Below, piece after piece: positions 19,324 to 29,749 of a stretch of DNA of 64,000 nucleotides. Positions within the stretch are counted from its first letter, which is position 1, and each line of letters starts with the position of its first letter. Below the pieces are notes generated by a model. That model saw only the letters and a program-made list of their open reading frames with translations, was not told where the DNA came from and searched no databases. The translations under genes and the position numbers were made by a program. Source of the stretch: Azolla caroliniana (taxonomy: Eukaryota; Polypodiophyta); NCBI GenBank assembly GCA_043228905.1, contig JBHGNT010000009.1, forward strand, positions 6,200,001 to 6,264,000, given 5' to 3'.

Positions 19324-20814
19324 TTTATGGAGAGTTGGCGCTACCGTAAGCACCTCCTTTAGTCTCCGGACCGACTCTGTGTGCTCCGTCCTCCACTCAA
19401 AGCTACGCCCCTTTTTCAATAGTCCATAGAGGGGTTCTGCGACATGTGCGTAGTGCGGGATCCAGATGTGGTAGAGTGCGCATGCTCCCAAGAATTTGCG
19501 GACCTCCGTGACCGACCCGCAATCGTTCATCATCGCGGAGATGGCCTCTACCTTTGTCGGAGACGGTTTCCTACCGTAAGGCCCGCACAGGTGTTTGACC
19601 ACCAAGATCTCCGACTGCCCGAACGCCAATTTTTCTCCGAAGAAGGTGAGTCGTGCGCTTTCGAGCCTCTGCAGCACCTTCTCGCAGTCGTTGATGTGGT
19701 TCACGATGAACCTCTGGCATCCGTCTGGCCCGACAGTCTCGTCCGCATCATCCACCGGACACCCCTTTATCAGGATGTCGTCCAAAAATGGCATGGGGAT
19801 GTCCGGGATGCAGTCCCTCAGCACCTTGTTCATTGCGTTCACCATATGCGCCATCGAGTTCGTCCCGCCTTGTGGTAGGGTACACATCCATACTAGGCCG
19901 AGAGGGATTTGCATCCTCGTGAGATCCCTGCTCTCCACGGCTAGCTGGAACTGGTCGTACACCGAGTATAAGTCACCGACCGAATAGATCGACCTCCCAG
20001 CGAAGGCCTCCACGAACTCGTCTATGGTCAGTCCGATTCCTGCATTACGGATGGTCACCTTGTTGACCGGTTGCAGGTCCTGAATGAAACGCAGTGTGCC
20101 GTTCTTCTTCGGCACCGTAAACTATCGATTCGAATACGGGACACTCGACGGTTCGAGGATGCCCATCTCCACCTTTTGCTTCAAAAGCTCCATCAACTTC
20201 GGGATGTGAGCTCTCGACACTGGAATCGGTTTGAGATTCCACGGTACATGCGGTACCGTGAAGATCACCATCGGTTCGACGATCGTCGGGTCCACGCACC
20301 CGATCTCCTCCGGCGAGAACGCGAAGGCTTTCCCATGCCTTCCGAGCATTCTCCGAAACCTGTCCTCCTCCGCCAGTAGTAGAAAGCCATCCCCACCAAC
20401 CTTGAGCTCTCGTAGCGTTATGTCGGTGAACCGGTGCCCTATGCCAGCCGGATTCCGTAAACTTGGGTCCGACGTGACCCCTTTTATCCGCTCCTCGCTG
20501 CCCTCCGGCAAGGGTGCCATGACCGGCCTTACCTTCTAGTCCACAGTCTTGTACTTTGCACTCATGCGAGCCGTCCGATCTGACTCGCTCCTTTCCCCGA
20601 AGTCCTCAATGACTTCGTACATTCCCATCGAACCTACAGGAACGGTCCGGTCTTCTCTATGGTCTTCACCGATCACCTTTCGAAACTCACCCAAGGTGTC
20701 GTCAAAAGAGACCACCTCCACAGCTCCGCTCATCTCTTCGTCGGGGGAGAGGACTCTGCATCCCTTGAGCCGCTCCTCCGCTCGCTTCCTTTCCCGGCCG
20801 TTGATGCCGGCCAT
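19324..20814 (-). pseudogene. pol: Element CD pol, reverse transcriptase part
   Basis: Minus strand, from MAGINGRERKR at 20814 to the E insertion. RT motifs: VPRAHIPKLMELL-like approach region, PKKNGTLRFIQDL, and catalytic PFLDDILIKG at about 19775-19795 (FLDD form). This is followed by the connection domain VRRLKEVLTVAPTLHKE, which continues in frame at 14219. In-frame stops lie at 20536-20538 (TAG) and 20122-20124 (TAG, replacing the tryptophan of the SNRWFTV motif conserved in element A). All pieces from gag to RT are in one frame, so the ancestor had a single gag-pro-pol frame, unlike A. It is inactive as it stands. Confidence 0.92.
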
Positions 20815-22929
20815 AGTACAACCTCCGTTGTTAGAGAGCCAAAATTTCCTACCTATGGTACAGGTCCTCTTTCGTACTGTACACCCGTCCTAGCTCTTGA
20901 CTCTTGCATAGGCCGAGCCGTTGTCCAGCACCTTGGTCTCCATCCGTGCCACCGTGATGTATGGCTCTCCTAGTATAACCGGATGCGAGGACGTCTCTTG
21001 CACGAAGAAGTGTTGGTCGATCTCGACATCGCCAATTTTCACCCGTACGTTCAGACAGGCTCCATGTAGTTCTTCCGTGGCACGCGTCGTTGCCCGTATT
21101 TTCCAGCCATGCTTGGTGTTGGTCAGCCATTTACCCCTCTTGTAGAAATCCATGGACATCAGGTTGATTTCGGATCCATGGTCTACCAAGGCCACCACCG
21201 GTTCCATAACGTCGCCGATCCGTACAGGAGTTTCCGTAGTTTCCCTGGCCCAATGCGGCTTCATGTAGTGGCTTTCCGCCAACTCGTCTTTTAGGGCCAT
21301 GTCTTCCAACTGCGTGGTCCGCACCTCCACCGGCTTCTCCGGTTCCGACTCCGTCGACAACCTTTTCCTCTTCACCAAGTCTACGATGGAGTCGTGGAAC
21401 TCCTTGGCCATCCCGAGCACTTCCCTTAGCGACAGCTCCACTTTGTTGTCGAGGATATGTTCCTCCAGGACCTTTCGCAGGTCTGTGCTCCTTTCGATTT
21501 TGGTGCTCAACCGAAACCCCACCTGCTTCTTTCCGTCTGGCGCGCCTGGGTTGCTGGCACCAGTCGGTTTCGGTCCGAACCGTGTCTCATACCTCTGTAG
21601 GGGACAGACCCCTCCGGCCTTTCCTGCCCGTTTGTCTTCCACCAGAACCTCGTAGTTATGGCAAGCGGCTTCTACGAAGCCCGTTTTCTCTTCGATCGGA
21701 TCGTCCCAATCGGTGACCTCCTGGACCCGTTGTTCCACAGGGTCCGCCTTTTCCTTCTTCAGCCAAACTCCGGAGAGGCCTTCCAACACTAGCGGCCAGA
21801 ATCCGGAGTCCTTCGCCCTCCGGGTCTCATCACCCCCGACCCGAATTCCCCCCGACACTGAGTAGTTAATGGCTTCAACATGCCGTGCCGCGGCCTCTTC
21901 CATCAACCTCTTCATTCCGCCGCGCCCCGTATTTAGTGCTAGGGCTCTCCGGGTCTCGCTCGCGTGCACCCGCCCGTTCCAGATGTACGCCATGTTGCTC
22001 CTGAGCCCGTCTGCGAAATCCGCGCAATCCTTCCGAATGTGACCGATCGCGTCACACCACATGCACCGCTGCCCAGCCGGCGGCCTCCGGTCGTGAGGTT
22101 GTTCACCGTTGTCTCTCTGGGCCTGTGCGATCTGCAGGTCGCGCACCATCTGTATCAGCTCCTCCAGAGCCGCTCCTCCGGACGGGCCTCTGACCACGTC
22201 ATTCGATGCCAACCCTGACTCTAGCCAGATTCGGGTCTCTTCCTTCCTACCGGCCGGCACCGATACCGGCTCCTCGAGCCTCCTCCCCGGGACCAGCCCT
22301 GACCCCGACGAGCTTCCGTCGCTCCAATCGCGCCATTTCTCGAAACGGCTACAGACCCGTTTTACCACGGCCCAGTCTACCGTGAGCCCTTCGTCCGTTT
22401 CCAATAGGGGACCCACCTTTTCCCTGTCGAGCGCGTCCACCAACTTGACAAACAGTAGTACTCGACTCGTTTCGAGCACTATCCGGTCCATCGTCGACAG
22501 CCGCACGAACCGTTTTTCGAACTCCTGAAGGAGCACCGACGTGTTCCTCCCTTTTCAGGGGCTTTCCACCCACACCATGAAGTCCCGCCTCGACAGCCGA
22601 AGCGAGTCGTCAAACCCGTACTTCTCGACGAGCCGTAGCTCGAAATCCTCCCAAGTCTGGCATCCGGCCAGCACCTCGAGCACCTCCGTGTGGATGCTCG
22701 GCGTCACCACCCGAGGGAATCTAGACAATAGCCTATCCATCGGGATATCCCTCATGATCATTTCGGCCCGGTAAGCCTCCAAATAACTTGTGGCGTCTTT
22801 CCCTCCGAACCGGCCTATAGTGCCGACGATCGATTCGATGGCTCTGTCGAGGGTACCCATCCCTTCACTAGCGCTTACCAGTCGGTCGACGGCTACCACC
22901 ATTGCCTCTGCTAGCTCCGATCCCCTCAT
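20815..22929 (-). pseudogene. gag-pro: Element CD gag and protease part
   Basis: ATG 22929 (MRGSELAEAMVVAVDRL) follows the PBS by 23 bases. Gag helices match element A (FGGKDATSYLEAYRAEM against FNGKDVSRYLQDYKAEM). A TGA at 22555-22557 breaks gag. The knuckle CMWCDAIGHIRKDC lies at about 22021-22066. Protease has VALVDHGSEINLMS near 21170, again D-H-G, and VILGEPYI. A TAG at 20890-20892 follows YARVKS; the frame then runs on without a break into RT. Where A has a TGA after gag, CD reads through (VEQRVQEVTDWDDPIEEKTG), which is the evidence that A's stop is derived or a readthrough site. Confidence 0.9.
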
Positions 22930-22952
22930 CTTTCGACCCCTTTGCCGCCCGT

Positions 22953-22970
22953 TTCACGTCGGGCTCACCA
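22953..22970 (-). promoter_or_regulatory. Primer binding site of element CD
   Basis: On the minus strand tggtgagcccgacgtgaa, 17 of 18 bases as in element A. Confidence 0.7.
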
Positions 22971-22974
22971 AATA

Positions 22975-23039
22975 TGTCGCGAAGTTTCGCGTTCACGTGT
23001 AGGAAGAGGCCGGACCATGGGCATGGGGGTCTCGGACCA

Positions 23040-23076
<37 letters not shown>

Positions 23077-23645
23077 GTACACACAGAGAGATTAAGAGCA
23101 AGAAAAACAGGAATCCGATTACTATAGTCAATAGCTTACAACCGGCAACCCGGTAATGACCCGACACGGGGTCCTACTCACACACACCGACGACAGCCAC
23201 ACGACTCGAAGAAACAAAAGGGGGAAAGGGGAAGGAGAGAGACTCTTCTAGAAGCACACAGGTTGTCCACAAAGCAGAGGCAGCGAGCTCCCGACACCCG
23301 CAGAGAACGACGATTGGAGGAGAGAGAGGTCAGCACTCGGTTCTGCAGCAGCACTTCGTCCTCGCCAACGCATGATGCCCTTCTCTTCCTTCTCTCCTCT
23401 CCTTAAATAGTTCCCAAAAGGGGGTGCCCCTTTCTCCCTAGTCAAATCGCTTTATTCCCTGTCCCTTCTGACAGAGATACACACAATCCCCTAATAAATG
23501 TGTACTACTTAGTATTTACATCAGCCGATCCAATTATGAATCATGTACAAAATATCAAAATATCAATTCACGCATCCATCCGTGTAAGAGCCGGTTCATG
23601 CGCCTTTTTCTCTGATTCCACCCATGGCCGGTTTTCTTCATGACA
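22975..23645 (-). repeat. 5' LTR of element CD (671 bp)
   Basis: Read on the minus strand it starts TGTCATGAAG and ends CGCGACA, four bases before the PBS. A TATA-like tatttaa lies near 23403-23409, and a (CT)n run on the sense strand lies at 23042-23070. The outer border at 23645 is set where the sequence becomes the G1 LTR. Its partner 3' LTR is not in the window. Confidence 0.75.
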
Positions 23646-23695
23646 ACGTCTTGGGCTCGAATCCTTGTAAGGCCAAAATGTATGTCATTATGACA
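23646..23695 (-). repeat. 3' LTR of element G1, 50-bp remnant
   Basis: acgtcttgggctcgaatcc and the following bases match 38799-38846 of the 5' LTR with one change. Element CD cut the LTR at acgtc; the rest should lie beyond CD's missing 3' LTR. Confidence 0.88.
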
Positions 23696-23709
23696 TTATC
23701 CCCCCTTTT
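23696..23709 (-). promoter_or_regulatory. Polypurine tract of element G1
   Basis: Minus strand aaaaggggggataa next to the LTR start; G2 has the same tract at 61148-61160. Confidence 0.85.
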
Positions 23710-26175
23710 CGACGACGAGTTCCACGAGTCAGAAGACAAGATTTTGAGACTTGGCTTATGGGGATATTTGTTATGAAACGCAGCAACCATTTCGAAGGCA
23801 TTAGCAAGATTCTCAAGAGGTTCCCATGTTCGATCATTAGGTGTATAACCTAACCAATCAACCAAATAATACAGTTTGTTGCAAACGATCTTGGAGTCAA
23901 GAATGGCAACAACTTCATATTCAGAACCATCTGAAACTTCAATTGGAGGTGGGGGAGATGTAAGACGGCCTGGAATAGAGCTGGTTGTGTACGGATCCAA
24001 AAGTGAATCATGGAAGACCGGGTGAAGATGCATATGAGGGGGAAGATCAAGGCGAAATGCCACATCATTGATCTTACCAGATATCACATATGGGCCAAAA
24101 CGTTGATAATCCAATTTGCAGCAAGGTCGGGTTGTTTTAATCCGACCTTGCAAAAGCCATACTCGATCTCCCACTTGAAATGTACTCGATGAATCACGTC
24201 GATGATGGTCGGCAAACTTATTTTGAGTGTTTTGAGCATCACATAAATGGTGCAAAAGGATATCTTGAACTTCTTGGAGTCGGGTGAGCCGATCTTCAAC
24301 AGTCAGGTTTGTCGGGAGTTCGGGATGTTCAAGCATAGTCCAACGAGGATGGTACCCAATGTTTGCAAACAATGGGGAATATCCAGTAGAAGAATGTTAT
24401 GAGTTGTTGTAAGTAAATTCTGCCAAATGTAATAGATCAACCCAATCATCTTGTTGATAGTTGACAAAACAACGAAGATATTGTTCTACTGTTTGGTTGG
24501 TGCCCTCACTCTGTCTGTTGGTTTCTGGATGGTAGCCGAAAGAGAGTTTGCAAGAAGTATGTAAGAGTTTGAACATGTGCCGCCAAAATTTTGAGATGAA
24601 CTGGGGACCCCGATCACTGATAATATCATCAGGAAGACCATGATGCCGAAACACCTCTCGCATGAGTAACTCGGCTATCTCTTGGCTCGTAATGGCCTTT
24701 GTGCAAGGAAGAAAATGTGCCATCTTGGTAAAACGATCTACTACCGTGAGAATAGAACCAAAACCCTTGGAAGGTGGTAGATCCGTAATGAAGTCCAATG
24801 AAATAGATTTCCATGGACTCTCAGGAATAGGCATTGGCTGTAATAAGCCATATGGATGATGTCGAGGTTTTTTGGATCGGCAACATGTATCACAACTACG
24901 AACATAATCCGTAACAAAATGGCGAAGTCGTGGCCACCAATACCTTCGAGAAATTAATGCCAAAGTCTTGTGGATGCCGAAACGTCCAGCCATTGGTGTG
25001 TCATGACATTGTTGCAAGACTTGGAGTCGAGAAGGACCATCAGGCACATATAAGAGATTTTGTCGAAAAAGTAAACCATCATGCCAATTGAACTGATTGT
25101 AGTCTTGACGAGGATTTTGAGATTGTGAACAAGAAGCACAATCTGGGATAATATGGTTCAGAATATCTTGGGCGAATTCATCAGTCTCAATATGCTCCCG
25201 AATGGAGTCCAGAAGACTTGAATCCCCAGGTGTGTCTATAGCATGAAAAGCCATTAGTCGTAGACGGTCAGGACCCAAGAGGATTTGCTTCTGACTTTCA
25301 AATGCGGCCTCTCCTGGTTGAAGTTCCATATATGAACGCCGAGATAAAGCGTCCGCTTTTCCTTGTTGCGTCCCAGGGCGATATAGAATTATGAAGTCAA
25401 AACAAGTTTAAAACTGCGCCCAACGAGCTTGTCCACGACTCAAGACTCGAGCACTTTGGAAGTACGTTAGATTTTTGTGATCATTATAGACAATGATTTG
25501 TTGAGACGAACCCTCCAAAAAATGACGCCATTGTTGAAAAGAATCCACAATGGCAAGAAGCTCTTTGTCGTGAATCTCATAGTTGATTTCTGTAGCTTCG
25601 AATTTTCGTGAATGAAAAGCCATAGGGTGTAGTTGGCCATCATAGCTAATCTAGGATAATACGCTTCCTAGTGCGAAGTCCGATGCATCAGCTTCCAGTA
25701 TAAAGTGTTTCAATGGATCAACATGCATCAAAATTGGTGCGAATGTACATGCTTGCTTTAATCCTTCAAATGCAGAGTTTGCATTTATACTCCACACAAA
25801 TGGTCGATTCTTCTGTGTCAGTTGAGTGAAGGGCAATACGATCTTTGAATAATCTTTGATGAACTTGCGATAAAAGTTTGCGAACCCTAAAAAACATTGT
25901 ACATCTCGCACAAACTGTGGTGTTTGCCAATCCAAAACTGTTTGAACCTTTGCTGGATCCATAGAGATGCCATGTGAAGAGACTATGTACCCCAAAAATT
26001 CCACTTGACGCTGGTCGAAATTGCACTTCTCCAATTTTGCATAGAGACCATATTCATGCAACCGTTGTAAAGCTTGTCGAACGTGTATATCATGATCCTC
26101 TTGACTTTTTGACTAGATCAAGATATCATCCATGTAAATTATGACGAAAATATTGAGGAAATCTCGAAAAATGTC
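23710..26175 (-). pseudogene. pol: Element G1 pol, C-terminal part: RT end, RNase H, integrase, chromodomain
   Basis: Minus strand from the H insertion downward. The RT catalytic box IIYMDDILI (near 26125) is followed at once by a TAG. Then CFLGFANFYRKFIKDYSK, RNase H EADASDFALGSVLS (TAG after it, about 25650) and [12 protein letters not shown] follow. A stop sits near 25408. The integrase carries RYWWPRLRHFV...CDTC, SLDFITDLPPS, SDRGPQFIS and TNRQSEGTNQT, where the catalytic glutamate is kept. A stop at 24397 follows EFTYNNS. The end is a chromodomain, YEVVAILDSKIVCNKLYYLVDWLGYTPNDRTWEP (given here only as its span, about 23780-23930). Such domains steer integration into chromatin in chromoviruses. 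The reading matches G2 nearly throughout. Confidence 0.92.
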
Positions 26176-26180
26176 ATTCG
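26176..26180. repeat. Target site duplication of element H, left copy
   Basis: attcg, repeated at 36050-36054. Confidence 0.95.
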
Positions 26181-26600
26181 TGTTATTCTCTTTAGCCGGA
26201 CAAGGCCTAACACAAGGTGTCACGGAGACACTTCACCAAAGGGTGATTACGGCATAGGATTAAGATTCAACGATTACACCGACTTAGATAGGTTACACGA
26301 TTAGAATGCTTTTGGTTAATTACACGCGTAAGATTTAACAGTAATTACAGAACGGAAATCAAGACCGAGGTATAAACATCATAAGCTCTATCAATTATCC
26401 GTTGTCATTACAATGGGGTCCGGGCCTTTAAATAGGTTTCCGGCCCGTAGTACAAAACGGTGCCTCTCGCACCTAATCGGGATCCGTCCGGATCTGGAAC
26501 GGCATACCGTTTCCAGTCCGTCCGTCCACACTATGCTCATTTACAACCATCTAATTAATTCCTTCACTCCATATTTTGGACTCCTTGCCGGCCGGTAACA
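26181..26600 (-). repeat. 3' LTR of element H (420 bp)
   Basis: On the plus strand it runs from tgttattctc to ggtaaca. It differs from the other LTR only at ccgttgtc/ccgctgtc and cctaatcg/cctattcg. A TATA-like tatttaaa on the minus strand lies near 26427-26434. Confidence 0.97.
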
Positions 26601-26652
26601 CATGGCACGCCCGTGGGACAGTACCTTGTACGTCGAACCCTTCTCGGCCCCT

Positions 26653-29652
26653 TCATTGTTCACCCAAATTGTCCAAAATACTTGGTTCAAGAATTTCCAC
26701 TTGTTCTTCCGGTTGTGGTTGTTGCGGCTGTGCTTGCTGCTGCTGCTGTGGTTGAGGTTGGGATTGAGGCTGCTCCGGCTGCTCTGCTTGCTGCTGCTGC
26801 TCCGTTTGTTTCGCTGACTCCGGCTGCTCCGTTTGTCTCTCTGGCTCCGGCATCTCCGTTTGATTGCTTCCGGTCCGGTCTCCTTCCAGTAAGGGTTCCT
26901 CATCACTGAGGTTGACCGTAACTGGTTCTCGTTCTTTCTCTCCCCGGATCCGGGACCTCTCGTAGCTTTCAAACTGGATCTGCGCCTCCAGCCTGTCGTC
27001 GTCCAGCTGAGCTACAAGTTGCCGGACTTGCTCTAGTTGGTCCTCTGCCAAGGCTTGAAAGTCTTCGGCAAGCTCATCTCTTATGCCGGTGAAGTCTTCG
27101 GAAGTCAGCATATAGCAATCATCTCCCTCCTTCCGCCGGTTCTCTACGTCAGCCCGGAGCAATTGGAGTTCCGCCGCGTTCGTGGCCCACTTGGTCCACC
27201 ATTTGACGGACCCGTTGTCAATCAAGCTCTTGGTCTGGTTCAACCAGGCCCGCATTATATCCTGGATGCGACTTGCTCCCATTTGTGCTCTGCTTTCCAC
27301 CACTTGTCGCTCCTCCTTCAACTGCTTGATGAGATTTGCCGTATCCTCCGCCTGCTCCCTGTAGCGCGTCAGCTGCCCTTGATATGTCGTTTGCAGCCTC
27401 TGCAGTACCTCCGCCGCTCTTTCTTTTTCCGCCTGCTGTTGCCTGAGGAGCTCTGTCCGAACCTTCTCCGCCTCTTCCAACCGTCTTCTGTTTTCCGCTT
27501 GTTCCTTGGCGAATGCGGTTGCGGTCCGATCAACTGCTTGCCGGAGCTCATCCGTCCGTTCCTTGTGCTCCGTTTGCAACCGTTTATACTCTCGGTGCAA
27601 TTGCTCAAATTCCTCCGTTTTTTGTTTGAGCTTGCCGTTGATCTGGCGATTGTTCCGGTCTTCCCGGTCCTTTACCTGCCGGAGTTCCTCTTTCAGGCGC
27701 TCTACTTCTGTTTCGGCGTTCCTCCGGAGCCTCTCCTTCTCTTGCAGCATTTTCTCCTTCTCCTCCTTGAGCCGGTCGTACGCTTGGTGGCCTTTCCGTA
27801 AGCTCTCCTCGGCCCGGCGTAGATTTTCAGCAGTCTTTTTGAGTTCCGCCTCCGCTGCCGTCTTCAATTCTCTTTCGCGGCTCCTCAGCGCTTCTTGGGC
27901 AGCTAGCTCATCCTTTAAATTCGCAAGCTCTTGGGCTTGTGCCGCATTTCTCTCCGGAACGGTTTCCGTTGCCGGGGTCTGATTGCTATGTACAGGTGGA
28001 TCTGCCGCTTTATTCTGTACATTGCCCGGAGTCACCGGTGCTTGGACTTGTGTTGTCAAAGCCACTTGCGCCATTTCCCTTGTGACCCTGTCCAAGTCTT
28101 GTTCAAGGCTCCGGATTCTGGACCGGGCCGTCTCTAGATCTACGGTTGTGACGAGCAACCGTTCCTGGTGCGCTCTCTCTTCCGCCTCTATATACTCGAC
28201 CGCTCCGGCGATTTGCTCGCCTACCCACCGTAGCCACATGCTACTGGTGCCTTGTTGCTGTACTGGTCGGGCCGGCTCATTCACTGTGGAATTGTCTGGC
28301 CTGATTGCCTGCATATGCCGTTCTGGTTCTACTCCTTGGCCGCCGTGTGCTCTGGCTGGGCTCGCCGGCTGTTGGGTTCCGGTTCTCGCCGTCTCCGGAG
28401 CCGTTGGACTGACTTCTTCTATAGAAGTCGACAAGACCGGTTCCCTACGTACCGGTTCCGGTTCTTCCCTTGTGGTTTGCTCAGGTTGAGTTGGGGGCGT
28501 TTCTGCCTCTCGCGGGTACGACCGCTCCCCTCCTGTCTCGGCGGCCCTACTTCTTGACCGTCGTTGGAGGTGCTCTTCTGGCTCCTCCGTTTCCTCTTCC
28601 TGTGTCACGGCATGTTTCTGTGCCGTCAAGGGTTCCGGTTCCTTCTGTCCCGGTCTCCGTAAGGTTATCTTGACGGGTCGGACCGGTGACACCTCCTCCG
28701 GTTCTGGGACCCGTTTCTTCCCTTTCGTCGCCTTCGACGCCAGCAGCTGCTGTCGTTTGGACGCCGGCTTCGAGGTGCTTCCTTCCGATACTCTTGGCCG
28801 CTTCTTTGGCTGGACGGTCTCGACCGGCGGCACGAGCAGTGTTATCCATTGAGCTACGGCGTGCCACAGCTTCCGGCCCTCCTTGCCGTCCTTCCCTCGT
28901 ACCATGTCGATTGCCATGCACAACCCGTCTGCAATCAACACCGGCCAGTCCACCTTGATCCCTTCATAGGTGGCTATGATCATCCCTGCCCGATTTTTTG
29001 GCATGACAGGGGGTCGGGGGTACACGTGACCGTACTCATGGAGCACTCGAGCTATCTCCCTGAATAGCGGATCTTCGCCGCCCTGCGTCCGATAGCCTTT
29101 GCCGGCAACAGAGTACTCACCGAAATATCGGATGAGTTGCTCCGAGGTTGGGTTATCGATCTGAAAGATTCCTCCCTCCGGAAGGCCTGTTAGCGCGCGG
29201 ATCGCTTCCTCGGTGATGACCTCTGTGGCGAGCTCCTTGATGACCCGGTCGGCTTCTCTGTGCGGCGGTGCCTCCATGATGGCCAAGAACCCCTCCAGTC
29301 CGTTTTGCCTGAACCATTTCCTGGCCGCTTCCGACAGCGTTTGTGGTTCCATGTCTGCTTCAAGGTCGAGGGAAGATGGCGAGGTAGAGTGGTGATGAGA
29401 GTGAGAGCGAGAGAGAGAGCGTTCTGAGCGCGGGGGTTCTCTGCGTGCAGGTTCGCGTTTGCTCAGCTTCCACTGTCTTGGTGCTTCTGTGCTTCTTGGC
29501 TCGCGAAATGAAAAGGTCTCCATGCGTTCTGCTTCTTCTTTGTGCGTTTTGGCGCCTTTTTCGAGCATGCACACGTCGTGTACCAATTTAGTATTAAGTA
29601 GCGTGGCGTCTCTTAAATGCCCACTACGTACCTTTTCGCGCCTTGCTTTCAC
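26653..29652 (-). CDS. Element H ORF2: unknown coiled-coil protein downstream of pol
   Basis: An open frame of 999 codons lies on the pol strand, in another frame, 97 bases after the pol stop. The first codon of the open stretch is GTG. The likely ATG is at 29352 (MEPQTLSEAARKWFRQ, residue 101), because the preceding 100 codons are compositionally odd. Residues about 101-280 look globular (LTGLPEGGIFQIDNP, EYGHVYPRPPVMPKNRAGM, KLWHAVAQWITLLVPP). Residues 280-450 are proline-, glutamate- and arginine-rich. About 565-800 form long heptad-like helices (KEEKEKMLQEKERLR, RLKEELRQVKDRED). A further helical part ends in a glutamine-rich tail of about 60 residues. I see no membrane span, signal peptide, zinc knuckle or second RNase H, so it is not a typical envelope-like protein. 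Function unknown; a structural or RNA-associated role is only a guess. Confidence 0.8.
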   Translation of the reverse strand: MKARREKVRSGHLRDATLLNTKLVHDVCMLEKGAKTHKEEAERMETFSFREPRSTEAPRQWKLSKREPARREPPRSERSLSRSHSHHHSTSPSSLDLEADMEPQTLSEAARKWFRQNGLEGFLAIMEAPPHREADRVIKELATEVITEEAIRALTGLPEGGIFQIDNPTSEQLIRYFGEYSVAGKGYRTQGGEDPLFREIARVLHEYGHVYPRPPVMPKNRAGMIIATYEGIKVDWPVLIADGLCMAIDMVRGKDGKEGRKLWHAVAQWITLLVPPVETVQPKKRPRVSEGSTSKPASKRQQLLASKATKGKKRVPEPEEVSPVRPVKITLRRPGQKEPEPLTAQKHAVTQEEETEEPEEHLQRRSRSRAAETGGERSYPREAETPPTQPEQTTREEPEPVRREPVLSTSIEEVSPTAPETARTGTQQPASPARAHGGQGVEPERHMQAIRPDNSTVNEPARPVQQQGTSSMWLRWVGEQIAGAVEYIEAEERAHQERLLVTTVDLETARSRIRSLEQDLDRVTREMAQVALTTQVQAPVTPGNVQNKAADPPVHSNQTPATETVPERNAAQAQELANLKDELAAQEALRSRERELKTAAEAELKKTAENLRRAEESLRKGHQAYDRLKEEKEKMLQEKERLRRNAETEVERLKEELRQVKDREDRNNRQINGKLKQKTEEFEQLHREYKRLQTEHKERTDELRQAVDRTATAFAKEQAENRRRLEEAEKVRTELLRQQQAEKERAAEVLQRLQTTYQGQLTRYREQAEDTANLIKQLKEERQVVESRAQMGASRIQDIMRAWLNQTKSLIDNGSVKWWTKWATNAAELQLLRADVENRRKEGDDCYMLTSEDFTGIRDELAEDFQALAEDQLEQVRQLVAQLDDDRLEAQIQFESYERSRIRGEKEREPVTVNLSDEEPLLEGDRTGSNQTEMPEPERQTEQPESAKQTEQQQQAEQPEQPQSQPQPQQQQQAQPQQPQPEEQVEILEPSILDNLGEQ

Positions 29653-29689
29653 ACCCGTTCATACCTCGATTTTTAATGATTTTCTTCTT

Positions 29690-29725
29690 CTTCTTTTTTT
29701 TTCTTTTTTTTTTTTTTTTTTTTTA
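29690..29725 (-). repeat. A/G-only tract between pol and ORF2 of element H
   Basis: On the minus (sense) strand a nearly pure purine run of A with G-A-A triplets lies between the pol stop and ORF2. It could act as a second plus-strand primer site or only as a spacer. Confidence 0.6.
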
Positions 29726-29749
29726 TATTTTTAATGACGGTGTGTGACC

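Larger units (their letters stand above)
13054..23645 (-). mobile_element. Element CD: Ty3/gypsy element, minus strand, interrupted by E and B
   Basis: One gypsy copy in two visible pieces. The right piece (19324-23645) holds the 5' LTR, PBS, gag, protease and RT; the left piece (13054-14219) holds RNase H and integrase. The pieces join in frame once element E and one copy of the acctc duplication are removed. The left end is cut at 13053 by element B; the rest of the integrase and the 3' LTR must lie in the gap. The right end (23645) lies in the LTR of G1, with acgtc as the adjacent half of its duplication. Confidence 0.9.

Noticed and set aside
26653-29652. H ORF2 as an envelope protein
   Set aside because: No signal peptide, membrane span or cysteine pattern; the protein is coiled-coil and Q-rich.
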